Shown: positions 23,754-36,025, counted from the first letter of the stretch. The stretch: DNA of 64,000 nucleotides from Isoetes taiwanensis (GCA_021234155.1 JAJEKV010000034.1:12439800-12503799); one strand, 5' to 3'. Numbers and translations are program-made. The notes: generated by a model from the letters alone, not told the origin.

Positions 23754-25448
23754 TGTGACGCCCCCTACTCATATACGGTGCACTCACCGTGATACAAAAC
23801 AGGAGTTCATCCCCATACCAGCTCCATGCTAATATAGGGCCCCTCCACGACACCGCAACCTTGAAGAGTTCCAAAGGGGAAGAATGAAGGGGTCCTTTAC
23901 CCCGCCTCCCTCGGCCTACCTAGCTGCGGAAGCGTAATATACATGTCAGAGTACATACATCAACATCATAAGACCATCACGGCGGATGGTTCACCACATA
24001 TCTCGCATAGACGATCATCAAATCATCACATAGGAAATCCTACCCAAGGCTCGCACTCAAAGGGATGACTCACGGCTTGGGTCTCCAGAGTTCATTGCGC
24101 ATGTAATTCATGGCAATGGATTTGGCTGGCATAAGAAGATGGCTTAGGGTTGTCCACTCCATCCGCCCCTCCGCAGCACACTTTGCGTAGTAGGCTAAAA
24201 AGTGTGTCGATTCTTGATCAGAGTTCAAGGGATGCATAGCCAAAGGGGCTATTCCCGGGTCTCATCCTCCCGGGCCCGATGGGGGGCGTGAAGGGATCAC
24301 TCCCTCCGAGATCTACATGCCGACTCAAGGTGACTAGAGGGCCACCGCCTCAGATTCGACCGAACCCACCGGAAAGTGTACACCACTTCACGGGTGTCGA
24401 GTCCACGCCACCCCGCACTCAAGGGTGAGCCATTAGACCTAGTCACAATGATCCCCTGGTAGGCCTTACACACCCGGGGATCGTTCAGAGTCGGAACATG
24501 AACCTCCTTCTCAGCCCCGCCCCTTCACCCACAACCCGGGTGTGGTTCTTGTACACAATGTCAATCTATAGTGTGCTAGAGAGGCTAATCTAGGAGCATC
24601 TACTACCAAGCTTTAGGTCTCTACCCCCTTCCCAATACAAGGAGTTCATAGAGATACATCATCCATATACATCACGTAAGAACGAAAAGAACAAGATCTA
24701 ATCTATATCATAGAGTTAGGTTCTTTAGTTAGAGTCCGGTATCTAGAGATCTAGAGGGTTGTTGCTATGGGCAATTTAATAGGCTAAACCTACCGATTTG
24801 ATGACTAGAAGATGGTTTAGGCTATTAAATTGACGAAAATACCCGATCCTTGAGTTCCTCCTCCGCACTGAGAGCTCAACCATCCCGCTAAACCGCCGAA
24901 TCAAGGGAAACTAATGGGCAATTCGCCGACAGAAGTTCTGGGAGGCTGTTTTGACCCCCCGGGGCAAAACAGAGCTCTAAAACCCTAGGAACTAAAATGG
25001 GCAAGTTAGGGTTCTCCTACTTAAATAGGCAAGGGGTTTGGCTAGGGTTTCCAATTATCCCCTTTAGGCATGTGGGATAATTGGGAATGGGCCCACTTGC
25101 CTTTAATAGCTAGGTGGCCAAATGTGCCCACATGGAAATGTGTGCACCCAAATGTGCCCACATGGAAATGTGTGCACCTAAATGGGCTTACATGGAAATG
25201 TGTGCACCTAAATGTGCCCACATGGAAATGTGTGCACCTAATTGTGCCCACATGGAAATGTGTGCACCTTAATAAATGTGCATGTGCACATTAATAAGAA
25301 ATGCACATACCTAGCAAGTTGCCCCCCCTAGGGGCTACTACTAGCCCCGCTACACGCCTGCAGACATCGCCACGGGTGGCGGTAATGCTGCGATTTAGGG
25401 GTAAAGATAATACGCCCCGGGACCGTGATATCGTGGCCGAACGCCACA
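23754..25448 (-). repeat. Element D 3' LTR (1695 bp)
   Basis: It starts TGTGGCGTTCGGCC (minus strand, 25448) and ends GGGGGCGTCACA (23754), the same terminal TGT...ACA form as the A/B/C LTRs. An internal block near 24620 (CTTGTATTGGGAAGGGGGTA on the minus strand, followed by GAGACCTA) is shared with those LTRs, showing common ancestry, while most other sequence differs. Confidence 0.8.
25118..25267. repeat. Five tandem 30-bp repeats inside LTR D
   Basis: Units based on CCCACATGGAAATGTGTGCA plus ten more bases, with few substitutions, give open frames on both strands because the unit is a multiple of three. Within an LTR this could be an enhancer-type repeat, which is inference. Confidence 0.8.
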
Positions 25449-25460
25449 TTCTCCCACCTT
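25449..25460 (-). other. Element D polypurine tract
   Basis: Minus strand reads AAGGTGGGAGAA directly before the LTR start TGTGGCG. Confidence 0.7.
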
Positions 25461-25562
25461 GAAATGATGTTGTCCGCAACATCGTGGGTCTCCCCACCTT
25501 GGAATCTTCCTAACCTGCAATCAACCTGATGCATACAATATACTACTATAATACTCACACAT

Positions 25563-26066
25563 TTATTAAGATTACCTTAAGGTAATATTTTTAAATCATT
25601 ATTTCGCCATTACATTATCAAATAACTTGTCAATTCGTAACTTCTATTAAAACAAGGTACTTATTAGTCTCCGTTATCACAACATTTAGTTTATCACAAT
25701 TTAACACTTTCATATACAATTATTATTTAAGGTACTCTTCATTCCTTGCAACACATTCCAACAAAATTTGTGTTGCAAGTCTTCGCACCTTAAAATCCTG
25801 CATTAATTTTACAATATCTATAATTACATACTTACTATGTTACTTATTAGAATTACTCTAAGGTAATGTTTAAGACATTACTGTACTATTTCATTATCCA
25901 ATTAACTTATAACTTCATAACTTACTCCACGCAAGGTAATTATTAACCTTACTTAATACAACATTTAAGTTTATCAAAGTTTATCAATTTCATACAAAAT
26001 TTATACTTCTAAGGTGCTCTTCATCCCTTGCAACACATTACAACAAAATTTGTGTTGTAAGCCTTC
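25563..26066. repeat. Diverged tandem duplication (about 250-285 bp) in D 3' UTR
   Basis: 25563-25846 and 25847-26066 share blocks in the same order: TTATTAAGATTACC/TTATTAGAATTACT, AAGGTAATA, CAACATTTA, and CAACAAAATTTGTGTTG near the end. A weaker partial third copy begins near 26700 (CCCTAAGGTAATATTTATG). No ORF. Confidence 0.6.
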
Positions 26067-26650
26067 AGAGTTTCGACCCTCCTTGCCCTCCCGAGCTTCT
26101 ATTGGCCTCAGGCTCGACCCACGCTATTACCATTTTAATTATTAATAAAATTTTGGTTATATGGTGACCACCCCACCTATCTACATGAATGCATGGCTAA
26201 TCTCCTACGGGAAGAGGATGCTTCTTCCATCGTGGGTCAGTGGAGACAATGCCCTATAATGCCTATATGCCACATGCCTACACCTTTAGTTGCCCAACGC
26301 GAGGAGGATAGGTCCTTCCCAGTGATATGGGGCCTAAAGGACAGATTCCTCCTATCAATGCATATATGGGGCTAGAGGTGCTTTTCCTATCAATGCATTC
26401 CTGAATGACCTCTTATCTCTCGAGGTCGCCTACTTCGTGGGGACGAAGTAGACTTTTTTAATCTACCTTCCACTCATCCAAATGGAATCACGTCATGCCT
26501 ACATTGACATTACACCACGCCCCAGAGATCACCGTAGTGGTCCCATCATCGGTAAATACGCATGCAACCCATACCGGTATAGGTTGCATGCGTGATTAAT
26601 CTTAACTACACATGAAACTAATCTAAACACAAATCGACATGCCTGAGCCG

Positions 26651-26679
<29 letters not shown>
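26651..26679. repeat. Poly(T) run
   Basis: About 29 consecutive T. Could be the tail of a minus-strand retrocopy or simple slippage; no adjacent LINE or SINE sequence was recognised. Confidence 0.8.
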
Positions 26680-26681
<2 letters not shown>

Positions 26682-26999
26682 CCCTTTAATGCATGTGATT
26701 AACATAATTACCCTAAGGTAATATTTATGAATTAACATTATCATAGTATCGGATACATTACTTCCGATAGTACAATTATATTTACTCTAAGCTTTGCAAT
26801 ATTTAACGACTTTTAGATCGCGATTATTTAAACAATAACCCTGATTTAGACCTATTGTTATATAGACAAGGTTTTAATTATCATACACAAGAATTAGATG
26901 TGCTTCTTATTCTCTTCCTTGGGTCCTGCATTACCCTTGGAAGTATATCCCTAAGATGCACTTAAGTATATCCGAATTCTATTTTTTATTTATATTTAT

Positions 27000-29900
27000 A
27001 AGGACCCCGAGGTCATATAGCTATCTTTGGAAGGAATTGCATCCTTGCGAAGGATTAATTAACATGCTACCTCACATTATCATTGTTATTTAACTTATTT
27101 CCCTATGATACATATACGTACAACAATTTCTATCCAGTTATTAGGATCCTATATTTAACTTATCTATAAGACACATTAAAGCTTATAATACATGCGCACG
27201 CCTTACCTAAGGCTAGAATGCATCCACCCATTGAGCTGGCGTCGAGTACTTTGGAGATGACTTGGTCGTTGCATTGCTCCCATACTTTTGCTCCACTTCA
27301 TTGGTGTAGTTAGCTACTACTTGAGTCTCGCACGTTGAAGGCCTCCTGAGCTATCTATCTATCTATGTTACGCTCTATTCGCTTCGGCCATTGCCGGAGT
27401 GAACTCTATTCTACGGGACGGTCAATTCGATGCAAGTACGTTCAGTCCTAAGATTGAGCCCTCCCACTTTCTTCGAAAAGAAAATGGTCTTGCACCCCTT
27501 CAATGACGTTGTACACAACGTCATATCTATCCTCTCCCCTTAAGAGGTTATACGCTTCTTACTTAGCGCATTAATTTACTAGCCTTAGCTGACATATAGA
27601 ACCATCTAAGATGGATTCACATGTTATGTTATCATTTATTTCAATATAGTTATGGGTTACCTACTTAGTTAGAACGATTCTAAACCACAAGGTTTTGTCA
27701 TGACGACAATTCCTTTTGTCTCAAAAGACTATTTGATTACTATAATTCTTATTTTAGATGTACTTTACATGTATTATTCTTTTATATTCTAGAGATTCCC
27801 CCTTTCTTAGCTATTTAAACTCTTAGAATATTCCTACCAATCGAATTGTTGTCATCGTAACAAGTTGGCCGAACTTGTTAGATTACTTCTTTTCTTTCGG
27901 TTGGATTATTCTTTGGAGGTACTAGATTTATACATGGTCAACAATTATCCTAGCAATGAATCCTTCTTAGCGAGGAGATCAATCTCACCAAGTGGTTTCA
28001 ATATGTTGGATGTCTGTTAACAATCGTGTATAATTTTAGTCACTCCTATGCGTTTCCTTCCCAATCCTTGACGCTTAGCTCAATATTGGGGCAATCCTTT
28101 CAACGAGAATATCTAAGAATGCCTTCTAATCCCAATATGGATGTTACCATCCCTACATTTAACCTACTAGGCCCCATGGCCTTAGATCCTCGAGCTTGTT
28201 AGAAGCTCATCCACTCGTTGCTTGCTTGAAGCAGCAAGGTAACATTCTTCTGAGTTGCTCGATACTTCAGTCTCCTTGACGGTGGATCCTCTTTGATGTA
28301 GAGGCTGGAGGCTTTAATGGCGTAGTTGATCACTTGAATCTTCCATGCCGCTTTTCAAAAGCCTGAAGGTGGCGCCGTTGAAAAAGATCTTTCATCTTGA
28401 ACTCTTTGTCTTGGCAGCTAACGACTCTGTATCCGATATTGTTTCTTCGACTCCATCGATGTCTCATACTTCGAGTCCTCTTGTCGTTATGGTGTTGCCC
28501 GAAGAGTGTTGAGGATGTTGATTGCTTCACCCCTGCAAATTGCCTGACATCTCTTCCTTTGATCTGCTACGCTATGGGAGGGAAGGAATAACAAGGGAAC
28601 TATACATGCAAGACATATAGCTTACATAATTACAATTACTACTAGAGCTATTAGGTCCCCCTTGTGCCTCCCTTCGAGTTGCACGCCTACTCCTTGGCAA
28701 TGTCGTCGGTGTTCCTCCCGGTGCAATGCTGTTGACGATCTATATCCTCCTATTTGTACGTCAGCTCGTACTCCGGGGTAACTTGTTGATATACTTGGGC
28801 CCTCCGATGTTTGTCGGCTATGGCACAACATGCTTTGCATTACATTCTAACTAAAGGTGTGCTGGTCGTTGATGCTTCGACATTTCGGTCTGCTTCCTGA
28901 TCCTGTTCTCGGGCGGTAATTGTTCCCCCCTTCATGATACTTGAAGCTATTTGAAGGCGTCTCTTGAGGTTGTGCGCGATTCCTTTGGCTATACTCCTCT
29001 GGAGTTGTTCTCTTCTGCAGTTGTTCTTTGAATCGTCCATCCTTGGGTTCGCCAAGTTGCATGCAAGTCGGCGTGCAAGTCATCGGCTCGCCTCGCCTAG
29101 TTGCTTCTCCATCGAGCTTCCAAACTTTCTTGTTTGATCCTCTCGATCACCTGGCTTGGACGTTGTCACGTTCCTCAGTGCTATGCCGTCTTCTTGTCTT
29201 GAGGTACCTTCTGGTGGCTTTGATTGTGCTCGTCAGTCTTGATCCTCCTGTTGCCTCTAGGGAGCTCGTGGAAGAAGTCGGTTGCTAGCACTTCTCCAGC
29301 TTTCAGTTCCTGACCTTTGTCCCTCTATGCATGTCGGTCTCTCTGGCAAGTAAGGCATCATGGCTCTCCTCCCTGCGGTGATGGATCCCTATATCTGCGC
29401 AACTTGACCCTTGAGTTGAAGAAGTACTTGCCTTAGATATACTCTTGTCGTTGAATAGCCTGGCTAATATCTTGAACTCTCTTTTTGCCGAAGGTGCTTC
29501 AGTTGCTATCCTTGTCGTTAAGGTGTCGAATGCTTCTACCTGGGCGTTTGACGTGCCACATGTCGGAGATATGATCGGCTTCTTCTCTTTTAATTACTGG
29601 TAGGAGTACCTGACGAAGCCATCACCTAGTTGTTGAAGGCATATCTCCTCGTCGCAGTGCCTTTCGTAAGTGCATCTCCATCTAATACACGTGTCATAGC
29701 GCAACACCCTATATCACCGCAAGGTGGAATTATGGTCGTCGAGATGTTGCCTTCTTAGTTGGCTCGTTGATGTCGGGGCGTTCCTCCTTCTATTGTTGAG
29801 GCCACTCGTGTCATAAGTTCGTCAAGTTTGCTGCTGCCACAAGATGTAGTGTTGCGTCCTGACGATGTCCTGGTGCAGCGCTGATGATCTTGACATGACT

Positions 29901-31260
29901 GGTGTTGTCTCTTGTTCTGACATTGGGTGGACGAGCGGTCTTCTACTTGAGGGCACTTCCCGAAGTGTTTGGAGTCGAAGGTTTGCTTGGGCTCTGGTCA
30001 TTTCTCCCTCGTAGTTGCTCTTCCATTTTGATCTTGGGCTACAGTTGTGCTTCCTTGCTTCCTCATTTGGCAGTCGAAGTGAAGGAGCTTCCTGATCTAA
30101 GCGCTAAATCCGTAAAACATGACTTTAAACTCATGTTTCTCCACTACATCTGTGAGCACCCGAGATATACAATAGACATATATGCATTTACATTGGGATT
30201 TTTAATTCATCCACTTTTCCAAAACAATTACGAAGATCTACTTAAATGTTTATACTCCTTTAGGGTTTTCCCCTCCTCTTTTGATTCTTCGGTTTTGCTG
30301 TCTCTTCTTCGTTTTGGTTGACTCCAGGATTCCTTTGAGATGCTGCTACTATTGTTGAGCTTCATGTCTAATCCAAGCTCGTCACGCCAAGTTGCGAAGA
30401 GTGTTCGTCGATGTGATCCCTTGAAAAAGATGCTCCTCCTTAATGTGTATGTCCGTCGTAAGGAATGCGGTGACCGCTCAACGTCCCTATATGCGCAGTC
30501 GCGTTTGCAAGGTTGCCGATGTGCAAAGGCCGATTGATCGCTTGAGTAGGATCACGGCTATTGCAAATCAAGCATTCTTGAATATCTTCGAGCTCTAAGA
30601 TCGTGGGTCGGTAGGCGTGCATTGTCATTCCTCCGTAGGTTGAATTTCGAGAAAGCGACTCGCTGTTGCTTGGGCTTTGCTTCATTCCAAGGTGCTTCTC
30701 CCCGCTCGAAGTGTGGTCATTTCCATTGCACCTACCATAGCTCCTTCCGGTCGCCTTTTGCGTGATTTCTACCTCAGCTGGCTAGGTCGCTCCTCTCGCC
30801 TTTGGGTCCTATCCATTCGAGTCTCCTCCTTCGCCCGATGTAGTAAAGTCGTCCTTCCTTTGGTTTCTAGGTGTTTTTACGGGTCCGGAATTCTGTTCGA
30901 AAGGAATATTCTCCTCCTTGATCTTGCCCTACCGGGCTGATATGGCCTTCAAATTAGGAGATGTTCCTTCCCCGATATCGCGTCACCTCCCCCCTCATGG
31001 TCTCCTAGTTTTTGGAACCGATGAAAGTTCTCCTCGCTGGTGCAAGGGAGCTGGAAGCTCGTCCTGCCATCCTTAGGTGCTTTGTGGTTGCCTAGCTTGG
31101 TTGCTCCTTTTGTTGGCGTTGCATGACATTAAGCGAGCTGCTGGGCTGCAAGGTCGTGGTGGTCTTCCCTCCGGTTTCTATCGCCCTCGTGTCGCCATGA
31201 CTTCTCTCCTCGACGGAAGATTATGCCCTCGGCCTCATTTCGTGATGCTAACGTGGCATC
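27000..31260 (-). other. Element D interior, decayed gag-pol zone
   Basis: By position this should hold gag-pol on the minus strand. Only faint traces are seen, such as ECLICNSRDPTQ near 30590, which faintly resembles the segment ECHICANIESGD that precedes the protease in B. Reading frames are thoroughly broken. Plus-strand ORFs here (e.g. 29902-30321) are not supported by any motif. The assignment is positional. Confidence 0.3.
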
Positions 31261-31769
31261 GATGTCTAACGCCTTCCTGCACAATATTTTGCTGCCTTTG
31301 CATTCTTCCATTTGAAACTCATGTGCGTCGAGTTGGTGAAGGCATCGAGATCCTCTTTCTGATGTGACCTCGTGGACGTGGTAGCCGGGAGGTTGACGTC
31401 TAGAAAATTCTTGATGCCATTGGTTACCCAATATTCTTTCCATTTGATGAAGATTGATGATAGGCCGGTGGTGTCCTGTTCTACTCGTTTGTCAGTTGAG
31501 GTGTTTGTCGTTGTGCTTCCCTCTCTTGGGTCTTCCTTTTGGGTCTCCTCTCTTATCAATCGTACATCGCCGGAACCCGATGTCTTCAAGAAGTTGCGCC
31601 TCTAGGTCTTCTGTGGCTCGCCCTCAGATGGCGGCGCGACGCCAGAGCATCCTAGAGTCTAAGGTTCTACTTGAAGGGCTCTCCTACAACATTTTGGGCT
31701 CTATAAGCAAGCAAAATGGCTCGAGCAACATTACTGGAGACATATCTATAATCTACAAGTCTATGGGCA

Positions 31770-31973
31770 TTAGGACGTGTGGTATGGCATGACTGATGAG
31801 GGTTTGTTTTGCAAAGCCTCCATGATGTTTGAGGCATACTCTAAGGTCCTAGCAAAGTTGGTTTGGGGGAGTCCAATCTCTACACATGGAGTGACTTGGG
31901 CAGCTCTAGACTCTAGCTCCTTTCTAGGTATCCTGGCAATAGGGAGTGTCGATGTGGCGGCTATATAAGTCAA
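31770..31973 (-). pseudogene. Element D ORF2-like patch
   Basis: The minus-strand frame contains TNFARTLEYASNIMEAL followed by SSVMPYH. This lines up loosely with the start of B ORF2 (SNFERWYNAASHIHQL, then FSVFDHL) at the expected place downstream of the hairpins. Similarity is low and judged by eye. Confidence 0.3.
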
Positions 31974-32371
31974 ACTCTATTAGAAGGACACAGAATTAGG
32001 TCAAGGTTTATGCCTTAGGCATGAGCAGAGGTGATGTACCAACAGTTGGACTTGAGTTGCTATGCTGAGGTCTAGATAACTATAACAACGGGGTGTTCCT
32101 GAGCACATCTATCTAGGAGTAAGACATTAGCTTTGAGCCGAGAGCAATACTTGTGAGGTACTAATGGGGTATGCTTCTATTTACAAACAAACCACAGTTT
32201 GGAAAAACAATTCAAGGGTTTGAGTAATTTTGATCATTTTGAGCTAGGGTTTGAATTTCTAGCCTAGTTTGAGGTCATAAATGGATTCTAGGCTGTCTAA
32301 CGGTCCTATTGCAACAAATTTCAGGCGATTTGGAGCTCTGTAGCTCAAGTTATGGAGGTTCAAAGTTTGGA

Positions 32372-32652
32372 GGTCTCACACATTGCGCCCAGACCGATAA
32401 TGAACTTTTCATTTTCTGTCCTGGCGTGACGTGTGAGACATTGGCTCTAAATGGGTTAAACTTGTCCAATTTGGGTGATATAAGGGTCTAATTATACTGG
32501 ACTCATCGAGTTAGGCAGAATTGACCCCTTATTTGGTCGATTTGGAGCAGTTTTGGGCACTTTTGGGGCATGGTCTCATGAAGATGGTCTCACGTTGCTT
32601 GGGGCATCGATAATGAACTTTTCATTTTCTGGCGTCTGGCGGCGTGTGAGAC
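32372..32652 (-). repeat. Element D twin hairpins
   Basis: Two inverted repeats, 32372-32439 (GGTCTCACAC ... GTGTGAGAC) and 32586-32652 (GGTCTCAC ... GTGTGAGAC), each with the same core GATAATGAACTTTTCATTTT. They are separated by about 214 bp; in B and C the hairpins are 200-202 bp apart. Intervening sequence also resembles the C spacer (TAAT...GGCTAATT...CTAACCTAACT type). They lie 140 and 345 bp beyond the H3-like stop, versus 230 and 432 in B. Confidence 0.65.
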
Positions 32653-32794
32653 ATCCTCTCAAATTGGCCTAGGATGTCTGCTTTGACTAAAACAAAAGCT
32701 AAAACTTACTAACTCAACTTAATTAAGTAACTTCATACACTTATAATTTACTCTAAAACACTTTGTATTAAACAAAATTTTATCATTTACGAAA

Positions 32795-33165
32795 TTAATA
32801 AGGCTCATCTTTGATGTAGCTGGCAAGCTGCATGTCCTTCTTCATTAGTGTTACTCTCTTGGCGTGTACTGTGCAGGCTGTTGAGTCTTTAAAATGTTCC
32901 AATTTCTTATTCAGATAATCTCTCATATCATAAGAACTAATTTCTCCACATTTTCATGATGTCCAGCCTTTGCTAACCGGTTCTGCTGTCGCATTTCAAG
33001 ATCCCGGGATTTCACAGGAGAAATCCTTGTATTATCTTGAGGTCCCAGGCAATTGAACACACTAATCTTCCTACTCTTTCTCTCAGTTGACGGTAGTGCA
33101 GAATGTTGGGAAGAACTACCTTCCTTTTTTAACTTCCTAACTTGCGACATAGTCGAACATATCAT
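32795..33165 (-). pseudogene. Element D ORF1-like: H3 C-terminus after a basic ORF
   Basis: From 33165 an 80-codon basic frame (MSQVRKLKKEGSSS, STERKSRKI) runs to a stop near 32923. Overlapping in another frame, 32944-32795 reads [41 protein letters not shown] and stop. [13 protein letters not shown] matches the loop 2/alpha-3 signature of H3 (HAKRVTIMPKDIQLA). Lys replaces the usual Pro in LMKKD; an Arg/Lys there is seen in plant centromeric H3, so a CENH3 origin is possible. Alpha-1 is not recognisable. The H3-like C-terminus is firm; its membership in element D rests on position relative to the hairpins. Confidence 0.65.
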
Positions 33166-33545
33166 ATAAATTGCCGACCAATATCCATATAAATTGATGC
33201 ATCATGCCTTCCATGTCCATAAATACTGGCTCTTACATCAACAGATGATACATCTGCCACCCTGCCCCAAGTTGATTCATCAATGGGCAGACCTAAGGTA
33301 ACATTGTCACCATTTATGTTGCTCAGTGGAAATTTCCTGAAATCCTGAAGCCCTGACAGAGTCTCAAGACTCATTGACCAATTGTTGCAATCAGTATGAA
33401 TATGCGTTCTATCGAACTCAGGCATTGCATACGTTAAATCAACCTCAAGCCTTCTAGTATATTGCAACCCATATATTTTACCCCAAGCCCCTCTTGAACA
33501 TACTGGATAATAAGATGTAAGTCCCCTTGGGTATAGGAATTTCAT
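33162..33545 (-). CDS. 127-codon ORF, unrecognised
   Basis: An unbroken minus-strand frame (LTYAMPEFDRTHIHTDCNNW, later PIDESTWGRVADVSS) that ends just before the basic frame of D ORF1. Its composition looks protein-like, not repetitive, but I cannot place it in a family. It may be upstream coding sequence of D ORF1 or an exon of a cellular gene. Confidence 0.3.
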   Translation of the reverse strand: MKFLYPRGLTSYYPVCSRGAWGKIYGLQYTRRLEVDLTYAMPEFDRTHIHTDCNNWSMSLETLSGLQDFRKFPLSNINGDNVTLGLPIDESTWGRVADVSSVDVRASIYGHGRHDASIYMDIGRQFI

Positions 33546-33959
33546 GACTCCTAGTTGTGTATAAAGAGTTAGTTCCTTCAGGAATATAACTTAACTAATG
33601 TCCTTATTTCCAAACAAAAGATATTGAGATTTTTTAACCAATCTCAGTAATTCAGTTTTGAACATAAGTAAAGCTTTATATAAAACCACACGGTCCAATC
33701 AACCCTATGTTCTTATCAATATTGTAGCTCTGTTTGTATTGGTCCTCCTAGAGACAACTTCGGAATCAATTGAAACGAATGCTACAATATTTTATTACAC
33801 GATACCATCAATCGCTTAAGATAACTCTTACCGCTTTACACTGATCATCAACTTGCAGCTTTTAAATCACATGCAATGTTTTAAATGCTCTTTAAAATAG
33901 CTAACAAGTGGCTTTGCAATTATTATCTTGTATTTTCTACATGATAAGTTCTCAAAAAA

Positions 33960-34560
33960 CACTTCCTTGAATTCCTCGAGGATATCCTCGCATATCCTTC
34001 ATGGATATTTAATTAATTTCTCCTCATTCCCTTAACGGATCCCAAGATTTCATGCTTCCTAATTGATCGATTGACTTTCTTGCGACCAATAGGTTGAGTA
34101 AAATAACGCTTATTCAATCCTTCCAATGTATATAATTGTTGATGTTTATTAGATTTTACTCTCACAACTTTCTCATGACAATTTACTATACCATGCACCT
34201 TACTAAGCCATTCCATGCCTAAAATCATAGCATGTTAGTCTAAGCTATAGTACATGGAAATTTAATTGTAGGCATTTCTTGCACTTTTAAATCTATGTCA
34301 TGCACATATTTGCTTGTGGTTTTTATTAGCATCAGCCATTTTCGCCATTCTTAAGGATTGTTGATTAGCATCCAACCCAAACAACTTAACAAGCCTTGGA
34401 GAAATAAGCTTGTGTGTAGCTTCAGATCAATCAAAATAATCGAAAGAAACTCCATTGATTTTACTTCAATCTGCCACTACATATGCTTGCAATTGTGATG
34501 TCCCTTGATCAACTATCGCACAAACTTGCATATCTTATTCAATATCATAAAAATGGCTCA
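33960..34560 (-). pseudogene. Ty3/gypsy aspartic protease fragment
   Basis: On the minus strand the fragment reads QLQAYVVAD, then NGVSFDYFD, ATHKLISPRLVKLFG, and MILGMEWLSKVHGIVNCHEK. This is the usual gypsy protease order: D-S/T-G-A-T-H region, SPRLVKLFG, then ILGM-WL. The active-site region reads D-stop-SEATH, so it is dead. It differs from the A/B protease and represents another gypsy family. Confidence 0.75.
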
Positions 34561-34701
34561 TCACTGAAAACATATAATTATATGGCCATTTTGTTATAGT
34601 TTACATATGATTCTGTTGTTGTATTTGTGTGAGGGTATGCCAGCAATATTTTTAGAGTCGTGTTATGTTTTTAGCTAGTTCGCACTCCCAACCTATGGTT
34701 T

Positions 34702-34721
34702 TGCATGCACGCGTGCATGCA
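34702..34721. repeat. Perfect 20-bp palindrome TGCATGCACGCGTGCATGCA
   Basis: Self-complementary, alternating purine-pyrimidine, surrounded by further ATGCAT words to 34770. No gene is adjacent. Confidence 0.9.
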
Positions 34722-35381
34722 TTACATGCATATAATGCATACACACAGTGAATGCATACCATGCATGCATATTGCGTCCCTTTAGTACTTAATATCGTGC
34801 AAAGCACATTGCTTACTCTCTCTCTCTTTTTCCGACCATTATATACATATTTGCACATGGAAGGCATACAACATTCATCTTGATTGTAAATCTACAAATT
34901 AGCTTTGTTTGTATGAGAGCTAGAATTCAAAAGTTCCAATTCATACAGATATAGCTTATTATGCTTGAGTGGCAAGGTGTGATACTGTGTTCATGCAGGC
35001 AGCAAGCTGCAGTACTATGTTCATGAAAGTTTCGTTGCTTTTGTTTGTACTTCGTCCTTCAAAGAAAAACAGAAGGATATACCTCTCAAAGCATAATTTG
35101 CAAGCCTCTTCGTGATGTGCATCCACCTGAAGAAAGCTTTGAAGTAAGTTTTGCCAAGTTGTATAGTTGCATAGTTGTGATTTGCATATTGCGCAAGGGT
35201 TATTCCACGGAAGATCAAAGTTGCAAGTTATAATAAGCTAACTTATTGCCAATGGACAAACTACTTATACGATATTTTGAAATGTCTGCTTGTAATGTAA
35301 TTCCAATGTGTATCCTGAATGCATATTATTATTATGCTACACTTTATTATTATTTACACATTTGTTTGTCTATTTGTAATA

Positions 35382-35409
35382 AGAAGAAGAAGAAGATGAT
35401 GATGATGTG
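35382..35409. repeat. AAG/ATG microsatellite
   Basis: Runs of AAG then ATG triplets (AAGAAGAAGAAGATGATGATGATG). The surrounding 34780-35740 has no recognisable gene apart from a possible exon ending at about 35140 (CCACCTGAAGAAAGCTTTGAA then GTAAGT). Confidence 0.6.
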
Positions 35410-36025
35410 TTATTGCTTTCCTTTATTTGTTCGTTTTATTATTGTTACAAAGACTCTACATATATTTCAATGGTCTGAGAGGCCATGGTATATTTTTAAA
35501 GTATTTGAAGCTGCAACGCAACCTATCAGAGAAGAAGGTATGCTAGACTAGGGATATTTAGACTTTCTTATATTCTACAACATACGTTATCTCTGGTCGT
35601 TGATGTATTGATATTATTTCATATCCCATGATCCATTTTCCATGTAGTTACATTGCAGTATTTTTTAACTATGGAGCTCATGTTATACAGAACTACCTCT
35701 AGGCCCCGGGGGAACCAAAAAATTTGGACCCATGCACACCTACATTTTTTTTTTTATTTATTTTTTTGAAGGGCGTGAAACTTTATTAATCATCAGAAAC
35801 GAGCAACAGACATGGGGGACTGAAAACCCAGTGGAGGAATTGTCCACAGAGCAAAACCACCCGCCACCTTACAGCACACAACATGTAAATGAGTTACATA
35901 TAAGTGTTAATCTGGAGATAGTGTACCCAAATACGATTCTTCACTTCATCCTTTACTTGAGGAAGATATATATACGCTTTGACGATCGTTGCTTAGCTTC
36001 AATAAGCACTTGAGCATCGTGGGCT

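Larger units (their letters stand above)
23754..33165 (-). mobile_element. Element D: diverged, decayed relative of the H3-carrying chromovirus
   Basis: The left part is a clear 3' LTR (23754-25448) with its PPT on the right, so the interior extends to higher coordinates on the minus strand. The interior is heavily decayed. Three landmarks recur in family order: an ORF2-like patch (about 31973-31770), two hairpins about 214 bp apart (32372-32439, 32586-32652), and an H3-like C-terminus (32944-32795). No 5' LTR was found to the right in the window, so the right limit given here is a guess at the start of the H3-containing ORF. Target flank on the left is AATCA. Confidence 0.6.

Noticed and set aside
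23248-23874. 208-codon minus-strand ORF with GVSGHKH repeats
   Set aside because: Produced by a 21-bp minisatellite; open frames exist on both strands and there is no start context or non-repeat domain.
29902-30321. 139-codon plus-strand ORF in D interior
   Set aside because: No motif, opposite to the element's coding strand, hydrophobic low-information composition.
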